Shown here in pieces: positions 52,417 to 64,000 of a stretch of 64,000 nucleotides of DNA. A model generated the notes under the pieces. It did no database searches. It was given only the letters and a program-made list of their open reading frames with translations, and had not been told where the DNA came from. How positions within the stretch are numbered: the stretch's first letter is position 1; each line of letters starts with the position of its first letter. Source of the DNA: Marthasterias glacialis (lineage: Eukaryota > Echinodermata > Asteroidea > Forcipulatida > Asteriidae); NCBI GenBank assembly GCA_911728455.2, contig OU452228.1:10988104-11052103 (forward strand), written 5' to 3'. Position numbers and translations under genes: made by a program.

Positions 52417-55400
52417 AAAACATGTGAAAATTTATTTTACATTTTTATGCATTACAAGTCAACAGTCATAAAACGTCACTGAATTGGACAGCGCCATCAT
52501 TTCTTTACCACTCTTTTAAGCCCTGTGATCCTCCAGTAACGTCATACTGAAAATATTCTTTGGCAGAGTTTGAAGTGAAAGAGGGATTCAAGGTTACAGA
52601 AAAATAGAGACGTTTGATATAACATGTTTTGCCGTCTTCATAAATATGTTATAACTTCTTTTCCTTCCAGTCAAAATTTATCAACGACTATGAATATTTA
52701 AGTACGGTCACTGACCACTTCCAAGAGTCTACTTCCGTGCTTTTTTCATTTTTACAAAAACAAATTTCTTCTAGTAAGTAAAACGGGGGTGATGGTCATC
52801 GATCACTTTTAGTTCTGTCTGCCTTTGAAATTCTGCTTGGTGGCGAAGTTTGCGGTCTACGTTTGCTTTTTGTATATCCCCTGCGTAACCTTTACAATGT
52901 ACAGCAAATAAGTGTTGTGTGAAAGTGGCTGCCGATTATCTTTGTGGAATGAAATGATTCATACCTCCAAGATCAGAGTAATTGAGGAGCATTAATAAAC
53001 ATTGTGCATGCCAGACTTTGGTTGGAAGAAAACATGAACGACATTAACAGCCATTCCTATTGGTAAGTGGTAAACTGAGCATTTAATTTGGTTCCGCTCC
53101 AAGAGAGTAACAAAAGCCAATAGGAAGTGCGCTAAGTTTTATACACCAGAAAACTGAATCCTTTGACAATATTATGTTCGGTAAATACTAAAATTCTCAA
53201 TAAAATACTCATTCATGTTATAATGCATTTGCTTGGCTGATGAAATGGGGGATTTTAAATCTACACACGTACGCCAGCTTTGGAGCCTGAAGTAGCGAAA
53301 AACCTAAACGTGCGACCAATGCATTCGCGCGTGTGACGTACCAGTATCTTAGACAAACCAACAGGATGACGGCGGCCACAGGTATTGTGAAGTTTAGCCA
53401 CGCTCCCGGTGTTTCGTGCTGATTGCACTCATTGGTAAAACGAATCTTATTACAGTTTAAGTGAACCCACTTCCTGCAAAAGTGTTGTGCTTTCCCATCC
53501 ATTAAAACATTAATTGTCCGTTTTTAATAACTTAATCGAAAACATATATTGAATGTCGACATTTTGATTAGGCGCAGCTGCATTAGTCTCGTGGCCAGAG
53601 GTATGGTACCTCACTCACCAAGATACCCTCAAAGCAGTAATGGGTACTGCACAGACTGTCACATCTTTAACCCTGGAGATGAGGTTACGTTAAATGCACC
53701 TCACTTTAGACTCCATCCATTAACGTCAGGGACAGTCACTCAACGGCTTGGTGCTGCCCTGAACACTCCGTTATCCATGTCAGAGTCCCGGATTATCCAT
53801 TTGACAATGGTTGTTGTAACTCTCATTTGATCAAAAGGGGAACAGAAATTTTTTTTTCTCCCAGCCTCGGATTGGATAGTTGTCGTTGAGTGGAAGGAAA
53901 ACCAATAGAAAGTTCGATCAAGACCTTTTTTACTCGACTAACTCTTATCGAACGCACGCTAGTCGACAATGTTTGGGCTAGTCTAGTCGACCACTTTGCG
54001 GCCAACTTTTCGAGGTTGGTCGTATCGCTGGTTACCAACAGCCTTATTAATAGCACAGTGCAGAGAGGACCAGTTATCAGAAAAATGATAACGTGGATCC
54101 GACCTGCTATTTATTATTACAACAATCACGTACATTTGATTTTGCCATCTTTTGCAACAACATTACTCCATTAATTAATGTATCTTTAAAAAAGAGCTTG
54201 CCATGTGGAGTATAACTGTTCGTCCACAATCGCCTTAGGCAAAGGTTACCACTTGTGAGATTGCCTTTACTTGATATCACAAACGGCAAGACTGTCCCCC
54301 AACCCAGTCTCAATGTATTTGTACGTGCCTATTTTTGAATAGGGAAAACAAATATTGGACTGACACCATTTTGAAGAGAGTCACAATTACATTTTGAGGA
54401 TTCTCTGCTACTAAACCCCAAAATACAAAACCTTTACAGAACCCCCAAACAGAGTGAAAAACAAACATCGTTAATTTTGTACAAGTGTTAAACGCAGACA
54501 AAAACTTTTCAGTCCAAAAAGTTGAACTCCGGCGGTATCTAAATATGAAAGTCACTGACCGTACTCGGTTTTTGCACGGCAACTGCGTACAATGCATGTA
54601 ATGGATACGCATAATAGTCTGTACTCCCTCGCAACTTGACTGTACTAGACCTAGTTATATTAAGTCAGGTTCCCATTAGTATCATTGAGTCACAAGAAGT
54701 TTTCTTGGTCGTTGTACTTTTTTTTCAGTGTCTGAACTAGACGCTGTAGATTCGATCATCGGTCGTTGGCCACAAAAACCCAACAAAAGACCCGAGTTAA
54801 ACGTGTTTTTCGAATAACCTTTTCAAAGTCAACATCGATTAAAAAGTCGTACCGATGATAATCGAATAAAGTGGACGGGGCACACTTGCCAGTGCCACTC
54901 TTGGGGTTCGAATAATTTAATATAACAATTTTGTTTGTGCGCTTTGGAAATGATTTCTTTATCACATATCGGTAATAATATGACAAGTTACATCCACGGG
55001 AACCGGTCAGTGACATGGGGGCTGTTGACTTCGTTTTGGCGTGAAGAGACCACGACTATATTACGTTTACTATATTATCATGGGAACAATTTGTGAGAAA
55101 ACCGGGCATTAATTGAGCTGAAGCCATTTGATGTCTGTAGTGTAGATTAACCGAGTTCTGAATAATTTATGGCTGCTACACGTGCTCTGTTTAAAGGCAC
55201 TCGGGGATAACATTACTCAGCCGCACCGTAAACAACTTAACAGATCCCTGAAGGTATCATTAGAACATGATCTTTCAAAAAAGTAAAACTACAAGAAGTT
55301 GAATTTAATGTTCTTTACTGTCTGAGAACCGTACGGCCCCAGACAGGCCGAAGGGTATTTGGTTTGAATACCACCCACTGGGGGCGCCCTCTTTCTTCAA

Positions 55401-58400
55401 CCCTTGTTTAACACACTGGCTGATGGTGACCTGCATTTGTAACTTTAAAGTGGTAAGCAATCGCGTTTGGTTAAACAACTCCATGAATTGGACAAAACTT
55501 AAACGGAAAAAAATAAACTGCATGCGATTCTGAATTTTGCTATTGGTTTGCCGTCTCAAAAAAAACAAATCAATAGATTCCTAAATCATTTCCCTTCTGA
55601 GTGGGTAGGCTACTTTTTGGGATTGAATTATCCGAATGTGAATATTACGCTCGCTCTAACACTTCCAGCGAGTCATATCTAAACAGATCTACAAATGCGA
55701 AATGCAAGATGCATTGATTCATTACGGAGTCCATTAAAATCACCATGTCATTATTTGGTTGGGCGGGCTGATGGATTTGAAGGAGGTTAGGAGCCGTAAC
55801 GCGGGCTCCTCTTCTTTCACCACCTTAAATCACTTGCATCGCGAGCCCCTGGATCCGTCAATATAGTCATACTAAGCAGTTATACGAGTCTGCGGCGAAT
55901 ATGAGATGTCATTCACCATCTTGATGAAGCTCAGTAACGGAAAGGTATACATGGATGAAGTCTGTTGCCGAGGGATAATGTGAGAGACAACTGTTACATC
56001 TAATTTATTATTTAAAAAAAAAGCTCCCTGCTCTTGTGAACAAATTAATACAGTGGGTATGGCTTGTCAAAGACACGTTTCAGACACATCTTGTTTAATC
56101 TCTTAACTCGACAAACTTTGTCCGACGGGCAATGGTTCGAGTGCCGACCCCTTCCGGGTTTCCCCGCTTATGCATAGCGGGTGTTTATACGCAGCGAGGA
56201 AATTGACAAATTCAGCGTAGCATATTGAAGAGGAATATCAGACAAATTGAGTTACTTAGAAGTCAAACAACGGTATCGCTGAGATGAGTTTGAGGTCGAT
56301 CGTTGACGTTGAGTTGCACTTAGTAAATGAAAGAAGACGACGAACGAGCCTATAGTTGGCAACTAGCTAGCTGTGGGCGTACCCCAAAAAATGTCACATT
56401 CTTTTAAAACAGTCAACACTTTTGTGAAACAAATTGGGCTTGACAGTTTGAAAGAAAAAATGAAAACCGTGATACCAGTATTGTTGAGTTTATACAGTTG
56501 TTTTTAGAGTTAGTCTTTTTTATTTCTTTTCGGTTTTCTTTTCTTCTTTTTTTTAAAAGTGTGGATGAGCCTGTCTCCTCGTTGACACAGGGGACTTTAA
56601 CAAAAGTGATCATGTTTGGTTTGACGAACCTAGAACAAAACCAATGGGGATGTCGCTAAAAACAACCAAAGTACAAAGATAAGTCATCGATTTACCGTGT
56701 CGTTCGAAAAAAAGACTGAAGCAACTTACGAATGGTATGTCATTCAAAGATTGTTACAAGATTACGCTAGGTCGACATATCTATGTTTGCAATCTATTCC
56801 AGAAAGACAACTAAAAGTTACTAAAAGGCCTACAATCTGTTTTTCCCAAACTTAGGGAACAAAATTTAATTACCTTGTTTATAGTTTAACAAAATACCCT
56901 AAAGCTGGCAATTTGACGTGTGTATGAAATCGTTCAGACGGTTCAGTGTCCCCCATGACGAGTCATACCGTTGGGAGTGCTCAAAAGGAATAATTACTAG
57001 CACGTTAGGGAGTCTTTTCTCTGTGGGGAAACTTTACGTCACATTTGATAAAACAAAACGGAAAGTAGCGAACGACCGATGGAGCCTTTAGGTTTTAATC
57101 AAATCGCTAAACGCAAGGGAATCAAATTAGTAATTGAAGTTGAACATTGTCTGCAGTAGCCGGTGTGATATTTTCGTTTTGCTCTGAATGGTGCATAGCG
57201 ACAGGCCTAGGTTGAAACTCCCGGCCCAGGTACCGTAGCTAAAACAGCAGCTATCTCACCACTGTCAGATATCCTGTGATTGTAACTAACAAATTGGCGA
57301 CCTGACGTTCTGAAGGGACTGCATCATCCCCCAGTGTGTTATGGTGCATGGTGTTGCCATTAAAATCATTTTAAAGAGGTTGATTGTAGCGGGAGCTGTG
57401 TCTGAAGAGACATTGCTGATGTGCCCTGCGTTCCCAGGCATGCAGGAGGCCTACTGTGCAGGGACGATGCCCGTGATTCATGGTCGGTTTGACCCAACCC
57501 GGTATGACTCGGAACCGGGTCCGGCTCGACCCGGGTCTATGGTGTAAAGAAATGATTTTCTTTTATTTCATACAAGTTGACCCATGTAAACTCCTTACCT
57601 TATAGTTATTATTTGAAACCCAAATTGCTCCCGCAGACAAACGACAGTCACTTAAACGGTAACGTACTTCTTAACTTTAGAGTTTCGAAGTACACCCTCC
57701 TTCAGTACACATAATATGAACATTAGTTTCAACCAAAGAAAACAAAATCTCTATAATATTATGTATCACGGTAAAGTGTCTTCTCCCCACCGATTTGCCC
57801 CGAGGTTATTGACTCCTTAGTCAGTCAATAGCTCAAAATATTGGTTTGTATTTCAGGGCCCTGCTCTGGTAATTGAGTTAATGCCTCTCAACGGGCCTCC
57901 TGTGTTACACGTTCGGGAAATGAGCAAGTAGAAACGGCAGAATGGTATCATCCGTAAGGAGATGACTGCCTCCCATGTCAATAGCATACACACGACGCGT
58001 CGTGTGGGTGGGCTGGGAGAGTCGCCATAATATCTGCAAAACTATCATTGAGTTGCTTTCTGTTTTCCCAAGTACTGCATTAAAAAAGCATAACACTGGT
58101 TTACGAGTGGATTAGAGGAATAATTCATCCATAAGTCTGTACATCAGTTGTCCCCGATGGGTGCTTGTTGTAGTCTTAATAATGTTAATCAAAATTCCAA
58201 AATGGATCATTTTGGATAAAAGGAAATAAGCATACAGTGATGTACAATTTTGTTAAAAGCTTGCTACAGTAATTTGGTGATTATGAACGCAATCAAAAAT
58301 AAATGTCTTCATGAAGGTCATCGGTTCTGAGGAACGTTCTTGTAATGTTTCACCAATCAAATGCGACCTTGTTTTTGATTTATGAGGCAAGATAAATATT

Positions 58401-58900
58401 CTAATCATTTTTCTGCAAAATCATGCTTTCATTTCTTCCGCAACCCCCTCTTTTTCTGTTTCTTGAAAACTTTTGTTCAAACTAAGAAGCACTCAGTTAA
58501 CCATGACAGGAACTAAATGAATGATCCCAACAAATCAATGTTATGGTATGCAGTGAGTGCCTCCAAGGTACAAAACATTGCACGGTCCGTTTCACCGTCT
58601 CAAGAATGGTGACGGGTCGCTAACGGGGGCACTTAACATTTCATCAGACCGCTGCATGAGCTTTAAAATAACATAAGACCCCCCCCCCAAAAAAAAAAAA
58701 AAAAAAACCCTACCTTTTCCCGACGGTAAAAATGCTCATAAACCGCTGGGAATGTCTGTCGACGATGTACCAAAAGCCAATGGTGCACATCTCCAACAGA
58801 AATAGTAATGTGGATGTTACCTCCCAAAACACGAGCTACCCTTTTTGCATGTGTGTTTAAGATGTATTGTCCGATTTGTGGAACATTTTGGGGCATAGAC
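52417..58900. other. non-coding stretch, nothing recognised
   Basis: Open frames here are short, lack recognisable motifs and are not joined by splice sites. The frame at 53218-53502 (minus) includes a membrane-like segment but no supporting exon. A GC-rich ACCCGG/CCGGGT cluster lies at about 57496-57536. Confidence 0.4.
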
Positions 58901-59045
58901 AACTTCGCAAATACTCAGGACGTGCGCGTTATAGCCGTGGAATGAGGTGCATGCCGGTTTAGTTAGTGACAAATTTTGACACCAACTAGACCAGCATGCG
59001 CCTCATTCCATGACTAACATACACGTCTTGAGTATTTGCAAAGTT
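58901..59045. repeat. foldback element, 145 bp
   Basis: AACTTCGCAAATACTCAGGA then GTGGAATGAGGTGCATGC pairs with GCATGCGCCTCATTCCATG then GTCTTGAGTATTTGCAAAGTT around a short spacer. The right end abuts an (ATTT)n microsatellite. It looks like a MITE, but I could not see a target-site duplication. Confidence 0.7.
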
Positions 59046-59077
59046 ATTTTATTTATTTATTTATTTATTTATTTTCG
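59046..59077. repeat. (ATTT)n microsatellite
   Basis: About eight ATTT units immediately follow the foldback element at 58901-59045. Confidence 0.85.
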
Positions 59078-60770
59078 GGTACCCCACAAATTTTTTTAAT
59101 TCATTTCAGGGTATACTTTCAAAATTGTAGCTAGGCAATTAAATTTGGTACACAGTCCAGATTAATCTTAGCTCTTCGTGAGATCCAGTCTTTAATACGA
59201 GAGATCTTCAAATGGACTTTCAAACAGTTATTTGCCAAATTTGGCAATAAACAAACCCTCCCCAAGTCCTGTAAAAGAGCTTCAAGCCACAACCCCCTCC
59301 TCCCTGTCCCGGGGCAACCCTCCCCCTTCTGAAAAACTGCTTTCACGCCTCCATCTATTGACATTGTAAGCTAATATTCACGTTTAAATTTACGCTTAGG
59401 TTTCAGCCATTCTATCAGGCCAGCCCTGTTTTTCCTTCACAGACCAAGAAGTAACCGAATCCTGCAGTGGGATGAAACTGTTAAGAGGCAAGACCCTAAT
59501 TCCCGCACAGTGATCCTCTTGCAGACTCGTGGGAATCTAACCAGGGCTGATTATACACGATCATATTATATTTTCCGATGAAAAAAAAGGCGAATACCAC
59601 TTTTACGAAGTTATGAAATACATCACGAAGTGCATTATGATTATTGATTTTAGAACACTTTCGGGAAGAGTACTTCCATCTTCCCGATTAAGTTCTCGAT
59701 TTTCCCCTTCCTCTTTCTCTCCCTGTCCCTCTCTCGCTCTTAGATGATCCTAATTGAAGATCACTGTACTTTTTTTCGTCATAAAACTCATAAAAATACA
59801 AGTGCTTCGCATGAACCTCATAACAGGCAGTGACCATTTCAATTTATGTCATTGTAAATACTGCGTTATTCTGAATACCCCTGCCATCACTACCACAACC
59901 ACACCAATACCACTATACAAGTACAGAAAGAAAGTTTTTAGCGGTACATTTAGAACTAATAAGTCTACCCTTAAATAAACAAATGCATTCATAATTAATA
60001 GGCACAGACAAATATTCGCAAAAATATCATGTTTACAAAAATGTTCACTCTTCAGCTTTTCGAGAAAAAAAAAGGCCAAGGAAAACGTGTTCATTTCACA
60101 CTTCATATGGTAGGTGTATCTATTCCAGACGCTGTAAACGTCCAAGTAATTTCATACCGCTCCACCATTTTGTTAAATTAACATGACATAGCTATGATTG
60201 AAGACGTCGTGAACGTGTACGACGTGCTTTTACCGGTAACGCTGTGCACGACATTTGCAATCGCAGAAAGTAAGTCATCCTAAGAATTTGACGGCACGGA
60301 GTTTTCTAAATATTGTTCCAGAATTCCAAACGGAAGCCTGAACTGAAGTGCAGAGTGACACATATTTCAGGGGACACATTCTTCTTAGTTACCCCCATAC
60401 ACATTCCAGTGTCGTAATTACATAATGATAATCAAAACGTACGTTCCCGAAACTGCACGTTCCCGAAACTGCTAACTACCACCTTAACAGACCCGAGGCA
60501 GTTGGCAGACCTTCCTTTTTTTCTCCGAGGTGTCAGTTGAAATCAATAAGTGTCTTCATTAAAGCGATGATGCAACGCTGGTTTAGAGAAGAGCAAGACC
60601 ATTCTGCATCTTCAAGAAAATCTGAGTAAAATACAGCTAGCCTATGAAAAAGCTAAACAAGTGGGTCTCATTCTCACTAAAGAAATCTCTATAACACTTT
60701 TCCTGCGGCAATTGGCAACATTTACACAAAAAAAATTTGGATTACGAGTCTCAAACATGTTGGTTCTTGG
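59078..60770. other. non-coding stretch, nothing recognised
   Basis: No exon with both splice sites and recognisable protein was found. GTTCCCGAAACTGC is directly repeated at about 60443-60472. Confidence 0.4.
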
Positions 60771-60780
60771 TTAGTATGAA

Positions 60781-60935
60781 CCCCCCCCCCCCCCCAATTT
60801 TGTTTATATAAATAAATAAATAAAATAAATTAATGAAAAATGAATGATTAAAAATAAATATATTGAATTAAATGAAAACAAATAAATGAAATGAAATGAA
60901 TAAATGAAATGAAATAAGTAAAATAAATAAATTTG
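60781..60935. repeat. poly(C) followed by AAAT/AATG-rich simple sequence
   Basis: A run of 16 C (about 60781-60796) is followed by some 120 bp of degenerate AAATAAAT and GAAATGAAATG repeats. Confidence 0.8.
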
Positions 60936-63900
60936 TAAACAATACATTTAAAAATATAGTTAAATATTAAATATTAACGTATTTTTTCGATAACGAGAAC
61001 AAGGTGTGCCACAAAGCAGAATACGCAAGGAGAAGAGAAATCTAACTGTCATCTTCACATAAAGATGCTGTCAATCTATTAACCTTATGAACATTCCAGT
61101 TTCATAACTATCTAATAATCGTAGAATGTTCATTTTATTGACTACTAATTCCAACTTGACACTGGGAGACAGTCTTGCGACAGCTGTGGCACCCTTGCCC
61201 TCCTCACTGATCCTTTTTTTTTTGAGGGAGTAGGTATCCATGCCCCCTCCCCACGGAGTATACACTCTACACAAAATGCTCAAAGGTGCGATACATTGGT
61301 AAAGATTGAAACAATTCAACGATTGATAATAATCTCATGAAGGTTACTTTTTTATACTACCGGCTGCTATTAGAAACGCTGTTTTCGGAGAAACTGCATG
61401 AGTTGCAGGACATTGTCTCCAACCTGCAGTTCTTATTTCAATTGCCAAATGAAATAGTATGTACTGCTCCAAAATCCCTGACTTAGTTCGGTGTTTTCCC
61501 CGAGATTAGCTGATTTAATTCTAAATTTACAGATAAGTTACATTATGTGTTTATTGAAACGAAGACGACTGTTATGAATATCCATCATTTACCTTTAAAT
61601 AATTTCATATACACGGTATTTATTTTAATGTACCGTCAATCATTACTTAGAGCCAAGTGCGTTGAGATCCTGACATTCTTGAACCGCTCTTCAATTCCTA
61701 TTCCAGATACCGGAAGGACCACGTGGGTAATGAAATCAATTTGAACAATTTTCGTTGGAAATGAACAGCGTGTAGTATTTGCATTACATAAACGACTTCC
61801 CGAGAGGAGTGCAGTGACAGAGTCAGTTTTTATTAGGTTGCAGGTGTACTGTAGATTGTTTTGAAACCGTACACAAAATAGTAGAACCTGCATGACATCA
61901 AAAAATTAAATGTTTCTGTTAAAAGATAGCCACAACCGAATTTGACTACTATTCATAGAAAGATACCGCTCCTAGCTTAACGTAGACCTTACAAGTAAAT
62001 GGAGGGCGGTTTAAGCTTGACCAATCTAGACACAATATTTCTTAAATGTAGTATTTAAAATAGTTATCACGTCTTTACCTAGTACAATAAACATGGGAAT
62101 TTCTTTAAAAAGGTTGCACATTTATTTAGAGTGTGCAAGTAATTCTTCGTCACTATCATTTTGTTTGAAGTGTATGTTTTTTTAATGAAGGAACCTTTAC
62201 CGAAAACCATCGATGCGCCATGGCTTTAAAGGTAGTGCGCCCCCACTCGGCAATTCTACATTTGTATTTATTGCAAGCTTCTGGGTCTATGACCAAGGAC
62301 CCAGAAAATAATTTTTGCCATCGATTTCGATATCATGTACCGCCCCTTAATGAAATCAGAAAATGATACAATACCTACCGTTAATAGACAGCTGGAGAAC
62401 CCACGCAGGGGAGGGGGGCCAGGGAATATGAATCTAAACCAACCTCTCGTACTACCTGGTCAAAAGCAACTATCCTCCTCCCCCACACTGTGGTGCAAAG
62501 TTCATCCTCTGCCCACTCTGTTTTCCCTCACTGTCCGAGACTACTCAATCACAGCCTTCGGGAATAATCAAAAAAGCTATCCCTTTTGTTTTTCAAACAA
62601 CATTAGGTTATAGCTGCGAAACGAATAACAGTAAAAAGTATTAAAACAGACGACTTGGCCAAAAAAAAAAAAAAAAAAAATACACAAAAACTGATACTCT
62701 AAATTGTCTTGCTTATTAGAACATAACAAGGTGTTGTCACGATTGAGGACCGTGCTAAATTAATAGTGTGCCAGCCCGTACTGGGGTAAGATGGGTATAC
62801 GAAACGATAAGGGTATACCGTGCCCTAGAGTGGTGTGTCTCCCTCGTCATGCAGGGAGCTATTTTCTATACACATGAAAGGACCCGAGAGAGACGTAGGG
62901 TTCATGTCAAACTGTTATCAATGTTCACTCGATCCATTTTGATATTATACCTTTATGTTCTTTTCAGCGGGAATTACCAGCGAGAAAAAAAGGTCCATGT
63001 AGGGCACCAAAGTGCATTTGTTTCTGGCTTCTGAGTTTACAAGCCTTTATGCCCATAGGCCTGTATGTAATTGACCTAATTTCTGTGCATGTGGGTCACG
63101 CTCAGAGGCCATGCTGCAAGGGTTCTGAGGAGAACGCACGGGGGAGCTGGAACCAAGAAGGGAGGGCTTCATTCCCCAGTGTGCAAGAGCGTTTTATGAA
63201 AACACAGCAATCTGACTCGTGATTATTCGATTACGAAATGACGTTTTTAAAGCATGGTATTAGTCTAAGTCGAGCCGTGACTCTGAAAGTAAACTCTTTG
63301 TTATGGTGCAGTAAACTTGTCAACAGCAAAGCACTTTCAAATAGCACTAAAAAAGAACACTGATTCTGGCGTTACCGGACAGGGAAGAGCTTATTCTGCC
63401 CTTCTAGCGTCAGTTACAATGTATGTTCATTGTTTTGAATCATGGTAAAGTACAATGGCTGAAGGTCTATGACCCCAGTTTCATAGTGCTGTCACATCAA
63501 TACTATACAGTTTAACGTAGCGCAAGAAGATCGTCAGCTTCGACTCATTCCGATTAGCTCTTTTGATAAACAACATTTCCCTATTCAGTAACTGTATGAA
63601 ATTTTATCCCGCCGTGCGACTATGTTGCAAAATATTGTCTATAAATAGGCTAATCACAATGACACGGTCAGGGAAAAATGACAATATTTTCTGCGCCCCC
63701 AGATACAACCCGATCATCAACAGTGGATGACATTTTGAAAAATAAATACAATCTTCATATAGGCCTACATCTAGTGTTTCTCTCTTGATCTTCTTGATTT
63801 TCTGTGATTGAGTGTAACTCCACTATCTTTAGCTTTGGACTAATTTTCTTGTTTGTCTGGTAAATTTATTCGAATCCCAAACCAAACTTAATCAAGAGTA

Positions 63901-64000
63901 TACACTCTAAAGCTAAAATTAGTCAAAACAACCTTAATAAGTCATATATATATATATACACACAATTTTTGACTAATTTTAGTGGTATAAAATGACCAAT
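60936..64000. other. non-coding stretch to the window end
   Basis: Only short unsupported open frames. Simple sequence includes a poly(A) run at about 62662-62680 and (TA)n at about 63944-63958. Around it CTAAAATTAGTCAAAA and TTTTGACTAATTTTAG form an inverted pair (about 63914-63982) that may be part of an element cut by the window edge. Confidence 0.4.

Noticed and set aside
53218-53502. 94-codon minus-strand frame with a membrane-like segment and several cysteines
   Set aside because: No convincing donor in a compatible place, no recognised family and no neighbouring exon; probably chance.
57341-57547. 68-codon plus-strand frame with GC-rich end
   Set aside because: Composition is driven by an ACCCGG/CCGGGT palindromic cluster; no domain recognised and no splice context.

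Overview
This is a window of animal (metazoan) nuclear DNA with two intron-rich genes facing each other tail to tail, set in repeat-rich non-coding sequence. Invertebrate deuterostome, most likely an echinoderm, is my best guess. The reasons are the frequent palindromic word TAGGCCTA, the runs of ACATGTACATGT, foldback and TTAA-flanked repeats of a kind I associate with echinoderm genomes, and protein sequences that align well with vertebrate orthologues while using unfamiliar intron sequence. The species is inference, not proven.

Layout. Positions 1-8053 hold a degenerate telomere-like array, several foldback repeats, two candidate promoter clusters (about 1960-2141 and 3225-3386) and the first copy of a ~170-bp MITE. 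Positions 8068-33584 (+) are a complete PDS5 cohesin-regulator gene. I traced 27 coding exons by splice sites and reading frame (4929 nt, 1642 residues). Its introns carry at least six non-autonomous DNA transposons with readable target-site duplications (TSDs), several tRNA-derived SINEs and two tandem duplications. Its C-terminal tail is longer than in vertebrates and resembles a histone H1 tail (many S/T-P-x-K motifs), with a PCNA-binding-like motif. Positions 33585-38580 are the PDS5 3' UTR and intergenic DNA, including a TTAA-flanked MITE just after the stop codon. Positions 39966-48971 (-) are a complete class B scavenger receptor gene (CD36/SCARB family, ectodomain closest to SCARB2/LIMP-2), with 12 coding exons, 1473 nt and 490 residues. 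Its first intron contains a SINE and a dead LINE reverse-transcriptase 3' end. Positions 49200-64000 show no gene I can support beyond one candidate alternative first exon (52339-52416, -). The rest is microsatellites and one clear foldback element.

The two genes have unrelated jobs: sister-chromatid cohesion in the nucleus, and lipid or ligand recognition at membranes. They are simply neighbours. The most informative material is the set of mobile elements with exact TSDs (9, 6, 5 and 4 bp classes), the H1-like PDS5 tail, and the receptor's combination of a LIMP-2-like ectodomain with no lysosomal sorting signal.
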